This document shows positions 6,764 to 13,820 of a stretch of 33,374 nucleotides of DNA, piece by piece; position 1 is the first letter of the stretch; every line of letters begins with the position of its first letter. This DNA is from JBCBEX01 sp038528235 (GTDB taxonomy: Bacteria; Bacteroidota; Rhodothermia; Rhodothermales; Rubricoccaceae). Made by a program: the position numbers and the translations under genes. The stretch covers positions 1-33,374 of the forward strand of contig JBCBEX010000051.1 in assembly GCA_038528235.1 (NCBI GenBank). Direction: 5' to 3'. The notes under the pieces were generated by a model. That model searched no databases and had not been told where the DNA came from. It was given only the letters and a program-made list of their open reading frames with translations.

Positions 6764-7336
6764 ATGTCCAATCTCGAACAGGTCAGCGTAGAGTCGGCAG
6801 CCGAGTGGCGAGCTTGGCTGGAGGCGAATCACGCGCAGGAGGCGTCGATCTGGCTCGTCACCCATAAGAAGTCGGTCCCTGGCAAGTACGTCTCGGCATC
6901 TGAGGTGCTGGACGAGGCGTTGTGCTTTGGCTGGATGGACGGGCGCCGCAAGAAGCTCGACGCCCAGCGGACGATGCAACTCCTGTCGCCGCGCAAGACG
7001 CAGCACTGGGCCAAGAGCTACAAAGACCGGGTGGCGCGCCTGACCGCCGAAGGACGCATGCACGAGGCGGGGCTGCGGGTCGTCGCGGCAGCGAAAGCCA
7101 GCGGTATGTGGGACTTCATGAACGACGTAGACGCCCTCGTCGTCCCTGCTGACCTGGAAGCAGCCTTCGAGCGCAACCCGGTTGCATGGGCTCACTACGA
7201 GGCCTTCCCGGACTCCGCCAAGCGCGATCTCCTGCGATGGATCAAGCTCGCCAAGCGGTCGCAGACGCGAGCCGTGCGAATCGAGAAGGCCGTCGCGCTC
7301 GCAACTCAGAACAAGCGTGCTTCGGGGACGAAATAG
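6764..7336 (+). CDS. YdeI/OmpD-associated (OmdA) family protein
   Basis: A 190-aa cytoplasmic protein. The N-terminal half has the family features WRAWLEANHAQEASIWLV, HKKSVPGKYVSASEVLDEA, CFGWMDGRRKKLD and LLSPRKTQHWAKSYKDRV. The C-terminal half is the OmdA-type helical domain ending FPDSAKRDLLRWIKLAKRSQTRAVRIEKAV. The family is sometimes called bacteriocin-protection or OmpD-associated, but its molecular action is not known. The ATG at 6764 gives the usual family length. No signal peptide is seen. It forms no tight operon: hairpins lie on both sides. Confidence 0.88.
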   Translation: MSNLEQVSVESAAEWRAWLEANHAQEASIWLVTHKKSVPGKYVSASEVLDEALCFGWMDGRRKKLDAQRTMQLLSPRKTQHWAKSYKDRVARLTAEGRMHEAGLRVVAAAKASGMWDFMNDVDALVVPADLEAAFERNPVAWAHYEAFPDSAKRDLLRWIKLAKRSQTRAVRIEKAVALATQNKRASGTK

Positions 7337-7368
7337 GGCAGTACGGTGCGGCGACCTGGCTTGGTCGC

Positions 7369-7390
7369 GCCCTCGTCTTCAGATGAGGGC
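7369..7390. terminator. Hairpin after the YdeI-family gene
   Basis: GCCCTC (7369-7374) pairs with GAGGGC (7385-7390), and the inner TCT/AGA can extend the stem. It begins 33 bp after the stop and has no T-run. Confidence 0.4.
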
Positions 7391-7529
7391 CCACACTGCG
7401 AGACGGCGGCCCCCTTCGAGTTGCCGAGCCGTTGCACCCTCACGGGCAGAGCACCGTAGGCGTTGGCTTCCGTAGATCGACCCCCTCGCAACGATGCGCT
7501 CTTCTCCGACGGCTGTGATCCCCCCAACG

Positions 7530-8504
7530 ATGCGGGCGGCGGTAGTTACGGCCTATGGGTCGCCTGAGGTTGTGCACATCCAGAGGGTCCCAACGCCTAC
7601 GCCGAAAAGCGATGAGGTGCTCGTCCGCGTCCAGACCGCTACGGTCTCCTCGGGCGACTGGCGTGTGCGCAGCCTGACCGTGCCGCCCGGCTTCGGCCTC
7701 GTGATGCGGCTTCTCTTCGGCGTGCGTGGACCGCGACAACCCATCCTCGGCTCCGAACTCGCCGGCACCGTCGTGGCCGTGGGCGCCGACGTCACCCGCT
7801 TCCGTATCGGCGATGATGTGTTTGCCTACAACGACGGGCGGCTGGGCGCGCACGCCGAGTTCGTTGCCGTGCCTGCTGCTGGTCCCATCGCCCCGAAACC
7901 CGCCGCGTTCTCGTGGGAGGAAGCGGCAGCGCTCTCGTTCGGCAGCAACACGGCGCTGCACTTTTTCCGGCAGGGCAAGCTCCAGGCGGGCGAACGTGTG
8001 ATCGTCAACGGCGCCTCGGGCAGCGTTGGAACCGCCGCCGTGCAACTCGCGAAGCACCTCGGCGCGCACGTGACGGGGGTCTGCAGTACGCGCAACGTGG
8101 ACCTCGTCACGAGCTTGGGGGCGGACGCCGTGATCGACTACACCGAGCGGGACTTCGTCGAGGAAGACGCGGGCTATGACGTAGTGATGGACACCGCTGG
8201 GACGGCGCCGTTTGCCCGGAGCGAGCGCGTGCTCAACGAAGGGGGACGACTGCTGCAGGTGCTCGGTGGCTTGCCCGACATGCTCCGGGCCCCGCTCGTG
8301 GCACTACGCACCGACAAACGCATCGTCGCAGGCAACGCGACGGGTAGCGCCGAGAACCAGCGCGAACTTGCGGCACTCGCCGAGGCGGGCGTGCTCAAGC
8401 CGGTGATCGACCGCGTCTACCCACTCGACGAGATCGTCGAGGTACATCGGTACGTTGGGACGGGGCGCAAGCGGGGCAACGTCGTCGTCGTCGTTTTGAG
8501 CTAA
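7530..8504 (+). CDS. Zinc-less MDR oxidoreductase (quinone oxidoreductase-like)
   Basis: A 324-aa medium-chain dehydrogenase/reductase. It starts with MRAAVVTAYGSPEVV, typical of the family, followed by the GroES-like domain (ILGSELAGTVVAVG, FRIGDDVFAY) and a Rossmann domain with the nucleotide loop NGASGSVGTAAVQLAK at about 160-175. The residue that binds catalytic zinc in alcohol dehydrogenases (Cys in the first half, His in GHE) is absent (GSE here), and there is no four-cysteine structural zinc site, so it fits NADPH:quinone or enone reductases. The substrate is unknown. An in-frame ATG at 7494 would add 12 residues (RSSPTAVIPPT) with no family similarity, so 7530 is preferred. It converges on pyrF with 18 bp between stops. 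Confidence 0.85.
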   Translation: MRAAVVTAYGSPEVVHIQRVPTPTPKSDEVLVRVQTATVSSGDWRVRSLTVPPGFGLVMRLLFGVRGPRQPILGSELAGTVVAVGADVTRFRIGDDVFAYNDGRLGAHAEFVAVPAAGPIAPKPAAFSWEEAAALSFGSNTALHFFRQGKLQAGERVIVNGASGSVGTAAVQLAKHLGAHVTGVCSTRNVDLVTSLGADAVIDYTERDFVEEDAGYDVVMDTAGTAPFARSERVLNEGGRLLQVLGGLPDMLRAPLVALRTDKRIVAGNATGSAENQRELAALAEAGVLKPVIDRVYPLDEIVEVHRYVGTGRKRGNVVVVVLS

Positions 8505-8522
8505 CCGTTACGGCCTGACGTC

Positions 8523-9326
8523 TCACACGGGCAGCGTGGCGGCGAGTGCCTGCGCAGCCGTACGCGCGGCCTCAGCGAAGTCGTCGCCCGACGAGGCGTA
8601 GAGGATGCCGCGGCTGCTGTTCACGAGTAGCGGCCCGCCCGCGTTGGCGTCGAGGACAGCCTCTGCCGAGCCGCCCTGGGCACCGACACCGGGGACGAGG
8701 AAGGGCACGTTGGGATGCGCCCAGCGAAGCGCCGTGAGGATCTCGGGGCGCGTTGCGCCGACCACGAAGCCGACCGAGCCTGGAGCGTCCGTGGCTATCT
8801 CCACCGCAAGGTCCGCGACGTGCGCGTGGACGGGGCGGCTCTCGAAGACGATGTCCTGGAAGTCAGCCCCGCTCGGGTTGGAGGTCGCTACGAGCACGAA
8901 GGCGCAGCCGTGCGGGGCGTCGAGGAAGGGGCGGATGGCGTCGCGCCCCATGTAGGGCGTCACCGTGACGGCGTCCACGCCGAGCGTGTCGAAGAACGCC
9001 GCGGCATAGCGCTTCGCCGTGTTGCCGATGTCGCCGCGCTTGCCGTCGGCGATGGTCAGCCGATCCTTGGGGATGGCCTCCAGCGTGGCTTCGAGTGCGC
9101 GCCAGCCGTCGGTGCCGAGGGCCTCGTAGAACGCCAGGTTGGGCTTGTAGGCACACGCGAGGTCGCTCGTTGCTTCGACGATGGCGCGGTTGAAGCGGAC
9201 GACGGCCTCGTGGATGGGGAGGTCGGCGAGCGAGGCGGGCAGCCGCGCGGGGTCGGGGTCGAGGCCGACGCAGAGCGCGGCCCCGGTGGCCGCCTGCGCG
9301 GCGCGGAGCTTGTCGAGAAAAAGCAC
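8523..9326 (-). CDS. pyrF: Orotidine 5'-phosphate decarboxylase
   Basis: A 267-aa enzyme of the type 2 OMP decarboxylase subfamily. It makes UMP from orotidine monophosphate in the last step of pyrimidine synthesis. Visible features are CVGLDPDP near residue 19, Lys61 in AYKPNLAFYEA, the catalytic DGKRGDIGNT at 94-103 (Asp94, Lys96, Asp99), TVTPYMGRDA, VPGVGAQGG and the phosphate-loop-like NSSRGI. The start is a GTG at 9326-9324. It is the only gene on its strand here, with an interspersed repeat directly upstream at 9351-9498, so its promoter must lie in or beside that repeat. Confidence 0.95.
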   Translation of the reverse strand: MLFLDKLRAAQAATGAALCVGLDPDPARLPASLADLPIHEAVVRFNRAIVEATSDLACAYKPNLAFYEALGTDGWRALEATLEAIPKDRLTIADGKRGDIGNTAKRYAAAFFDTLGVDAVTVTPYMGRDAIRPFLDAPHGCAFVLVATSNPSGADFQDIVFESRPVHAHVADLAVEIATDAPGSVGFVVGATRPEILTALRWAHPNVPFLVPGVGAQGGSAEAVLDANAGGPLLVNSSRGILYASSGDDFAEAARTAAQALAATLPV

Positions 9327-9350
9327 GGTGAGGGCACACAGTTCGTGGGT

Positions 9351-9498
9351 GTCATCCTGAGCGCAATCCGCACAGCGGATGAAGCCGAAGGATCTTTGTC
9401 TGTCTCGGCGCTGCGATCAGGGCTGGGAAGCCGGTCGACAGATCCCCTGGCTTCGCGAGGGCAGGCTCTTCGGACTCGCTACGCTCGCTCAGGATGAC
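9351..9498. repeat. Interspersed palindromic repeat with GTCATCCTGAGCG ends
   Basis: GTCATCCTGAGCG (9351-9363) and CGCTCAGGATGAC (9486-9498) are perfect 13-bp inverted ends of a 148-bp unit. Inside are the pieces GAAGGATCTTTG, CAGATCCCCTGGC and TCGCTACGCTCGCTCAGG, typical of the GTCATCCTGAGCGNAGCGAAGGATCT interspersed repeats found in many bacterial genomes. It carries no gene and is non-autonomous. Confidence 0.85.
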
Positions 9499-9827
9499 AA
9501 GGTGAAAGGCGGTTGCGAAACGGGATAGCAGCCAACATCGATACCGCGACACTGCAACACCGCCGCACTGCGACACCACCACAAGAAACCAAAGGACGAG
9601 GGACGAATGGCGCAGGACAACTACCAATAGACGAGGGGGGCTTCGCCTATCCATCGGGAAGTCAAAAAAGGGCGGGAGCACGTCTCGATTCGGCCCGTAG
9701 ATTGTGGCCCTCGAAAGCGCTTCCGAAATCCTGGCGATCGGGAGCCGACTGCGCCTCGGCGCGTGGTAGTCCTACCGTATCCGGGTTCTCTATTTCCCCT
9801 CCGCAACCAACAGACCGACTCCGACCT
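9499..9827. other. Non-coding leader before the acyl-CoA dehydrogenase
   Basis: A 329-bp stretch without a convincing gene, although it stays open in frame with the dehydrogenase. It contains an imperfect direct repeat (ACTGCAACACC / ACTGCGACACC at about 9551-9575), a purine-rich run, and small hairpins near 9750-9776 (GCGCC-TC-GGCGC and GGTAG-TC-CTACC). No clear promoter motif was found. Codon-like third-base bias is lacking compared with the gene itself. Confidence 0.6.
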
Positions 9828-11858
9828 ATGTCCATTCTCAGCAACATGAAGGGTGTCTCCGCCAAGGATCAAGCGATGATCCAGCAAGCGGAAGTCATGA
9901 TGGGGCCGGAGCCGGAGGAGATGGGCTTCATCAAGAACCTCTTCTGGGGCCGCCTGCGCGAAGACCTCGTGCTGCCTTATCCGGAGGTGTCGGCCGCCGA
10001 GAAAGCGAAGTGCGACGCGCTCCTGGAAGAGTTGCAGGCCTACTTCGACAACGAACACCCGAGCATCCTCATCGACCAGGAGGAGTATGTCCCCGAGTGG
10101 TGCCTGACGCGCCTTTTCGAGATGGGCGTGATGGGGATGACGATTCCGGAGGAGTACGGCGGTCTTGGCCTCGGCGTCGCGTCGTACAACCGCATCCTCG
10201 AATGCATCGGCGCCAACTGCGGCTCGACAGGCGTAATCGTCTCCGCGCACCAGTCGATCGGCTGCAAGGCGCTGATGCTCTTCGGCTCGGAGGACCAGAA
10301 GGAGCGCTTTCTCCCGAAAGTGGCGCGCGAGTACCTCTCAGCGTTCTGCCTCTCCGAGCCTGACGTCGGCTCCGACGCTGCTGGCCAGCGCACCAACTGC
10401 CGCCTCTCCGACGATGGCACGCACTACATCCTCAACGGCGAGAAGAAATGGTCCACGTCGGGCGCGCTCTCGGGCATGTTCACGGTGATGGCCAACCAGA
10501 TGATCGCCGATCCGAAGCGGCCCGGAAAGCAGAAGAAAGTCGTGACGGCGCTCATCGTCACGCCGGACATGGAGGGCGTCGACATCTTCGAGAAGAACCG
10601 CTCCAAGACGGGCATCCGCGGGACGTGGCAGGCACGCATCCGCTTCACCGACGTGAAGGTGCCGGTCAAGAACCGCATGAGCCGCGAGGGCGGCGGCCTC
10701 AAGGTCGCGCTGACGTGCCTCAACTACGGCCGCTGCACGCTCTCGGCAGGCATCACGGGGGCCGCCAAAGCTGCCCGCGACCAGGCGACGAAGTGGACCC
10801 GCACGCGCTACCAGTTCGAGCGCCCGCTCTCCGACTTCGAACTCGTCAAGGAGCGCATCGCGCGCATGGCCGCGTTCTCGTTCGCGATGGACGCGATGCT
10901 CTACATGACGTGCGGCTTCCTCGACCGCCACGACAAGGACATCATGGTCGAGACCGCGGCGTGCAAGTACTTCTGCTCGGAGTACGGTTGGAAGGTCATC
11001 GACGACGGCCTGCAACTCATGGGCGGCGAGGGCTACATGACCGAGAACGAGTACGACCGCCTCTGGCGCGATAACCGCATCCACCGGATCGTGGAAGGCT
11101 CGAACGAGGTCATGCAGTCGTTCATCTTTGCGTATGGCGGCAAGCAACTCGCGGAGTACATGCTCGGCGTGCTCAACGCCGTCGAGTGGGACGACGAGTC
11201 GGGCTTCCAGTCGAACGTGACGCGCATCCTCGCCGGGGCGTTCAGCCCGTCGATCATCAAAAAGGGCGTGCCGCTCGCCAGTGAGATTTTCCTCGGCCGG
11301 AAGGTCGCGCAGCCCGACTTCGTGGCGCTCCACCCGTCGCTCGGCGCGTGGGGCCGCAAGCTCACGCAGCACATCCAGGAGCACACCCGGCACTTCAAGT
11401 TGACGTCGAAGCGACTCGAAGAGAAGGTGGTCACGGCGCAGGCGACGCAGGCACGCCTGGCCGACAACGCCGTGCTGATGTTCGCCTGGACGGCCAGCCT
11501 CGCGAAGCTCGACCAGCAGATGATGCAGGGGGCACGCGGAGCCGGCTGGGAGCGCGACCTCCACGCGGCGCTCTACTTCATGGAGTATGCCGACCAGAAG
11601 ATCCGCGCCAACGTGAAAGCGCTCACCGACAACATCGACGGCGCGATGCACCGTGCTGCCGAGGCTGCCATCCGTCACAGCGACACGCTACCGAACGACC
11701 GGTTCTACATCCCCGAGTCGTCACCCGTTGCGAAGGGTGAGGGCAAGCCCGTGCCGACCGACAACGTGCGCCAGTTCCCGGGTGAATCGGTTGCGATCCA
11801 AGGCGCGCAGGGTGACGGTGCTTCCGTCGCGCAGCCGAAGGTCGAGACGGCGAAATAG
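9828..11858 (+). CDS. Long-chain-type acyl-CoA dehydrogenase
   Basis: A 676-aa FAD enzyme that oxidises acyl-CoA to trans-2-enoyl-CoA in fatty-acid breakdown. The dehydrogenase core runs from about residue 60 to 440: FEMGVMGMTIPEEYGG, the FAD/substrate segment AFCLSEPDVGSDAAG, GEKKWSTSG, then YQFERPLSDFELVKERIARM, and the catalytic glutamate Glu423 in RIVEGSNEV. The extra C-terminal region of about 230 residues makes it VLCAD/ACAD9-like in length; that region helps membrane association or dimerisation in relatives. The last 40 residues are low-complexity. The ATG at 9828 starts where similarity begins. A strong terminator follows the stop. Confidence 0.93.
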   Translation: MSILSNMKGVSAKDQAMIQQAEVMMGPEPEEMGFIKNLFWGRLREDLVLPYPEVSAAEKAKCDALLEELQAYFDNEHPSILIDQEEYVPEWCLTRLFEMGVMGMTIPEEYGGLGLGVASYNRILECIGANCGSTGVIVSAHQSIGCKALMLFGSEDQKERFLPKVAREYLSAFCLSEPDVGSDAAGQRTNCRLSDDGTHYILNGEKKWSTSGALSGMFTVMANQMIADPKRPGKQKKVVTALIVTPDMEGVDIFEKNRSKTGIRGTWQARIRFTDVKVPVKNRMSREGGGLKVALTCLNYGRCTLSAGITGAAKAARDQATKWTRTRYQFERPLSDFELVKERIARMAAFSFAMDAMLYMTCGFLDRHDKDIMVETAACKYFCSEYGWKVIDDGLQLMGGEGYMTENEYDRLWRDNRIHRIVEGSNEVMQSFIFAYGGKQLAEYMLGVLNAVEWDDESGFQSNVTRILAGAFSPSIIKKGVPLASEIFLGRKVAQPDFVALHPSLGAWGRKLTQHIQEHTRHFKLTSKRLEEKVVTAQATQARLADNAVLMFAWTASLAKLDQQMMQGARGAGWERDLHAALYFMEYADQKIRANVKALTDNIDGAMHRAAEAAIRHSDTLPNDRFYIPESSPVAKGEGKPVPTDNVRQFPGESVAIQGAQGDGASVAQPKVETAK

Positions 11859-11884
11859 CGTCGTCCCAACGCGAAAAATCCACG

Positions 11885-11917
11885 TCCCCCGGTGCCTCGG
11901 TGCCGGGGGATTTTTTT
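11885..11917 (+). terminator. Rho-independent terminator
   Basis: TCCCCCGG (11885-11892) pairs with CCGGGGGA (11903-11910), a perfect 8-bp G+C-rich stem with a 10-nt loop, followed by seven T. It lies 26 bp after the acyl-CoA dehydrogenase stop. Confidence 0.95.
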
Positions 11918-11929
11918 GTTCAGAAAGGT

Positions 11930-11947
11930 GTGACAAAACAGTGTCAC
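11930..11947. promoter_or_regulatory. 18-bp dyad GTGACA-N6-TGTCAC before the PARP gene
   Basis: A perfect 6-bp dyad with 6-bp spacer sits between the terminator and the first possible start of the PARP-like gene (7 bp upstream of its ATG). Its symmetry suits a dimeric regulator. If transcription starts this close, the dyad would overlap the promoter or leader. No regulator is assigned. Confidence 0.45.
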
Positions 11948-11954
11948 TATAGCT

Positions 11955-13334
11955 ATGGATCTTGGTGTAAACGAACGGCACAGCAGCCTCTCGGTCGGTG
12001 CCATTGTCCTGTACCTAAGCCTCGGTCTCATGTCCGCATTCCTCGCCACCGCCGCTACGATTCCCACGGCCGCGTCCGCCGCGTCGAACCTTGCCCCGTT
12101 GCCCTCAGCGACGACGCGCGCGGTGAAGCTCGTTATGGTCACGGGCGCGAACAACAACAAGTTCTACGACCTCACCGACAACGGTGACGGCACCTGCACG
12201 GCGCACTACGGCCGCGTTGGCACGGCGGGGACGCGTCGGACGTACCCCATCGCCCAGTGGGACCGCAAGGTGCGCGAGAAAGTCCGCAAGGGCTACCGCG
12301 ACGTGACGCACCTCTTTGCCACAAATGCGCCCAAGCAGGGCTTCGACATCCCCGACGCCCCCGTGCGCAGCCTCGTCGACGCGCTCACACGGTACGCGAC
12401 CCAGTCGATCCGACGCAACTACCACGTCACGGCCGACCAGGTCACAGCCGCGCAGGTCGCCGAGGCGCAGTCGCTCCTCGATGGGTTGACCGCGCTCGTG
12501 CGCCAGCCATCCGCCGGCCTCGACGCGCTCAACCGGACGCTGCTCGACCTCTACACGGTCATCCCGCGCCGGATGGGCAACGTGCAGGACCACCTTCTCG
12601 ACGCGCTGCCCGACCCGAGTGACACCTCGTCGATTGACACGCTCCTCGCCGACGAGCAAGCGACGCTCGACGTGATGGCGGGGCAGGTGAAGGTCAACGC
12701 CCAGCGCGCAACCACGCCCGACGTGCCGCAGACGCTCGAAGCCGCCATGGGCCTCCGCGTGGCGGTGGAAGACGACGAGGCTACGCTCAAGCGCATTCAG
12801 AAGCTCATGGGCAACGACGCCCAGCTCTTCCGCCGTGCCTTCCGCGTCACCAATCACCGCACGCAGGCCGCGTTCGACGACCACCTCACGGCGGCCTCGA
12901 ACCCGCGCACGGGACTGCTCTGGCACGGCAGCCGCAACGAGAACTGGCTCTCGATTCTGGAGAGTGGCCTCGTCTTGCGCCCGGCCAATGCACACATCAC
13001 GGGCAAGATGTTCGGCTATGGGCTCTACTTCGCCGACCGCTTCCGCAAATCGCTCGGCTACACCTCGGCACGCGGGGCTTACTGGACGGGCGGGGGCAGC
13101 AACCAAGCCTACCTCGCGCTCTACGCTGTCCACCTCGGCAAGGCACTCACGGTGAAGACGTGGGAGCCGTGGTGCTCGCAACTCACCGCGCAGTCGCTGG
13201 AGGCGCACGGGATGCTCAAGCGCCGCTACGACTCGACGCACGGCAAGGCCGGGTGCAGCCTCCAGAACAACGAGTACATCGTCTACCGCGAGGCGCAGTG
13301 CACCGTCCGCTACCTCGTCGAGATCGAAGCCTGA
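11955..13334 (+). CDS. WGR-PARP ADP-ribosyltransferase with N-terminal signal-like segment
   Basis: A 459-aa PARP1/2-like enzyme, which would attach ADP-ribose from NAD+ to targets. A WGR-type domain spans about 57-122 (KFYDLT, then HYGRVGTAG; Tyr85 replaces the Trp of WGR). A helical PARP-regulatory domain spans about 130-290 (AEAQSLLDGL, LLDLYTVIPRRM), and the catalytic domain covers 300-459. The H-Y-E triad is complete: His324 in LWHGSR, Tyr358 in GYGLYFAD and Glu440 in QNNEYIVY. Residues 14-36 are strongly hydrophobic and are followed by TAASAA, a signal-peptidase-like site. Third-position G+C over codons 1-56 (42 of 56) exceeds that of positions 1 and 2 (34 and 33), supporting translation from this start. 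Alternative starts are ATG 12030, GTG 12123 and ATG 12135; the last two would give a soluble enzyme. Confidence 0.88.
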   Translation: MDLGVNERHSSLSVGAIVLYLSLGLMSAFLATAATIPTAASAASNLAPLPSATTRAVKLVMVTGANNNKFYDLTDNGDGTCTAHYGRVGTAGTRRTYPIAQWDRKVREKVRKGYRDVTHLFATNAPKQGFDIPDAPVRSLVDALTRYATQSIRRNYHVTADQVTAAQVAEAQSLLDGLTALVRQPSAGLDALNRTLLDLYTVIPRRMGNVQDHLLDALPDPSDTSSIDTLLADEQATLDVMAGQVKVNAQRATTPDVPQTLEAAMGLRVAVEDDEATLKRIQKLMGNDAQLFRRAFRVTNHRTQAAFDDHLTAASNPRTGLLWHGSRNENWLSILESGLVLRPANAHITGKMFGYGLYFADRFRKSLGYTSARGAYWTGGGSNQAYLALYAVHLGKALTVKTWEPWCSQLTAQSLEAHGMLKRRYDSTHGKAGCSLQNNEYIVYREAQCTVRYLVEIEA

Positions 13335-13365
13335 ACTTTGGCTTCGCACCCCCAACTAGGTAGGC

Positions 13366-13432
13366 CATCCTGAACTGGATTCAGGACCTCAATCGTGACA
13401 GCGAGATGCTGAACCATGTTCAGCTTGACATG
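13366..13432. repeat. Interspersed palindromic repeat of the CATCCTGAAC type
   Basis: Two hairpins in opposed halves: TCCTGAA-CTGGA-TTCAGGA (13368-13386) and GCTGAAC-CAT-GTTCAGC (13408-13424). The halves are roughly inverted to each other, from CATCCTGAAC on the left to GTTCAGCTTGACATG on the right. The layout resembles the short hairpin repeats GTCATCCTGAAC...GTTCAGGATGAC scattered in many genomes, related in sequence to the element at 9351-9498. It lies 32 bp after the PARP stop. Confidence 0.7.
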
Positions 13433-13446
13433 AGGACAAGGTCCTC
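13432..13446. promoter_or_regulatory. Short perfect dyad GAGGAC-AAG-GTCCTC
   Basis: A 6-bp inverted repeat with 3-bp spacer, abutting the interspersed repeat and 40 bp before the ATG of the 84-aa gene. It could be an operator for that gene or part of the repeat. Confidence 0.3.
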
Positions 13447-13485
13447 CTCGCATCTCGGTCCCGAACTCAAACACCGACTCCAACC

Positions 13486-13740
13486 ATGACCCACTACGTC
13501 CTCACGCCCGCCGCCGTCCGTGAAACCGCGCTCACACTCATGCGCACGACCGGCACGACCACCACCCTCGATGTCAAGAACGCCCTACGCGACCAGGGCT
13601 TCTGGGCCACCCAAGCAACGGTTTCTACCGCGATGGAGGCCCTCGCCGCCGACCTCGGCTGGCTCTGGCTCTCCAACGGCTTCTACCGCACCTACGCCCT
13701 CGCGGCCGACGCCCTCCGCCGCCTCGTCTGGGCGAACTGA
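13486..13740 (+). CDS. Small protein with ArgR-like winged-helix pattern
   Basis: 84 aa, cytoplasmic, with no signal peptide. Residues 28-58 (DVKNALRDQGFWATQATVST and the following helix) resemble the DNA-binding half of ArgR, where a helix is followed by G-x-x-x-TQATVS, the recognition helix. The rest (WLWLSNGFYRTYAL) could be the wing. The C-terminal oligomerisation/arginine domain of ArgR is absent. I do not recognise a named family; DNA binding is inferred from this pattern. The ATG at 13486 follows a palindromic stretch, and a strong hairpin follows the stop. High third-position G+C supports a real gene. Confidence 0.6.
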   Translation: MTHYVLTPAAVRETALTLMRTTGTTTTLDVKNALRDQGFWATQATVSTAMEALAADLGWLWLSNGFYRTYALAADALRRLVWAN

Positions 13741-13762
13741 GAAGAGGCTGGCAGCATAAACG

Positions 13763-13799
13763 CGAAGCCCCGCGATGCATGCAGCGTCGCGGGGCTTCG
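13763..13799. terminator. Bidirectional terminator hairpin
   Basis: CGAAGCCCCGCGA (13763-13775) pairs perfectly with TCGCGGGGCTTCG (13787-13799), a 13-bp stem with an 11-nt loop. It lies between the convergent 84-aa gene (stop at 13740) and the msrAB gene (stop at 13821). No long T-run lies on either side; the stem is strong enough to serve both. Confidence 0.8.
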
Positions 13800-13820
13800 T
13801 CGCTCAAATACGTTGGTCGT

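Noticed and set aside
9513..9827. N-terminal extension of the acyl-CoA dehydrogenase by 105 codons
   Set aside because: The text is low-complexity and not family-like; the ATG at 9828 precedes the conserved protein.
10338..11678. 446-codon minus-strand ORF opposite the acyl-CoA dehydrogenase
   Set aside because: Antisense shadow; the plus strand has the catalytic glutamate and FAD motifs.
12105..13355. 416-codon minus-strand ORF opposite the PARP-like gene
   Set aside because: Antisense shadow; the plus strand has a complete H-Y-E triad.
13368..13424. CTGAAC-N3-[AG]TTCAG dyads as SOS/LexA boxes linked to the PARP gene
   Set aside because: Known GAAC-N4-GTTC boxes have a 4-bp spacer, the dyads lie downstream of the PARP gene, and they fit an interspersed hairpin repeat better.
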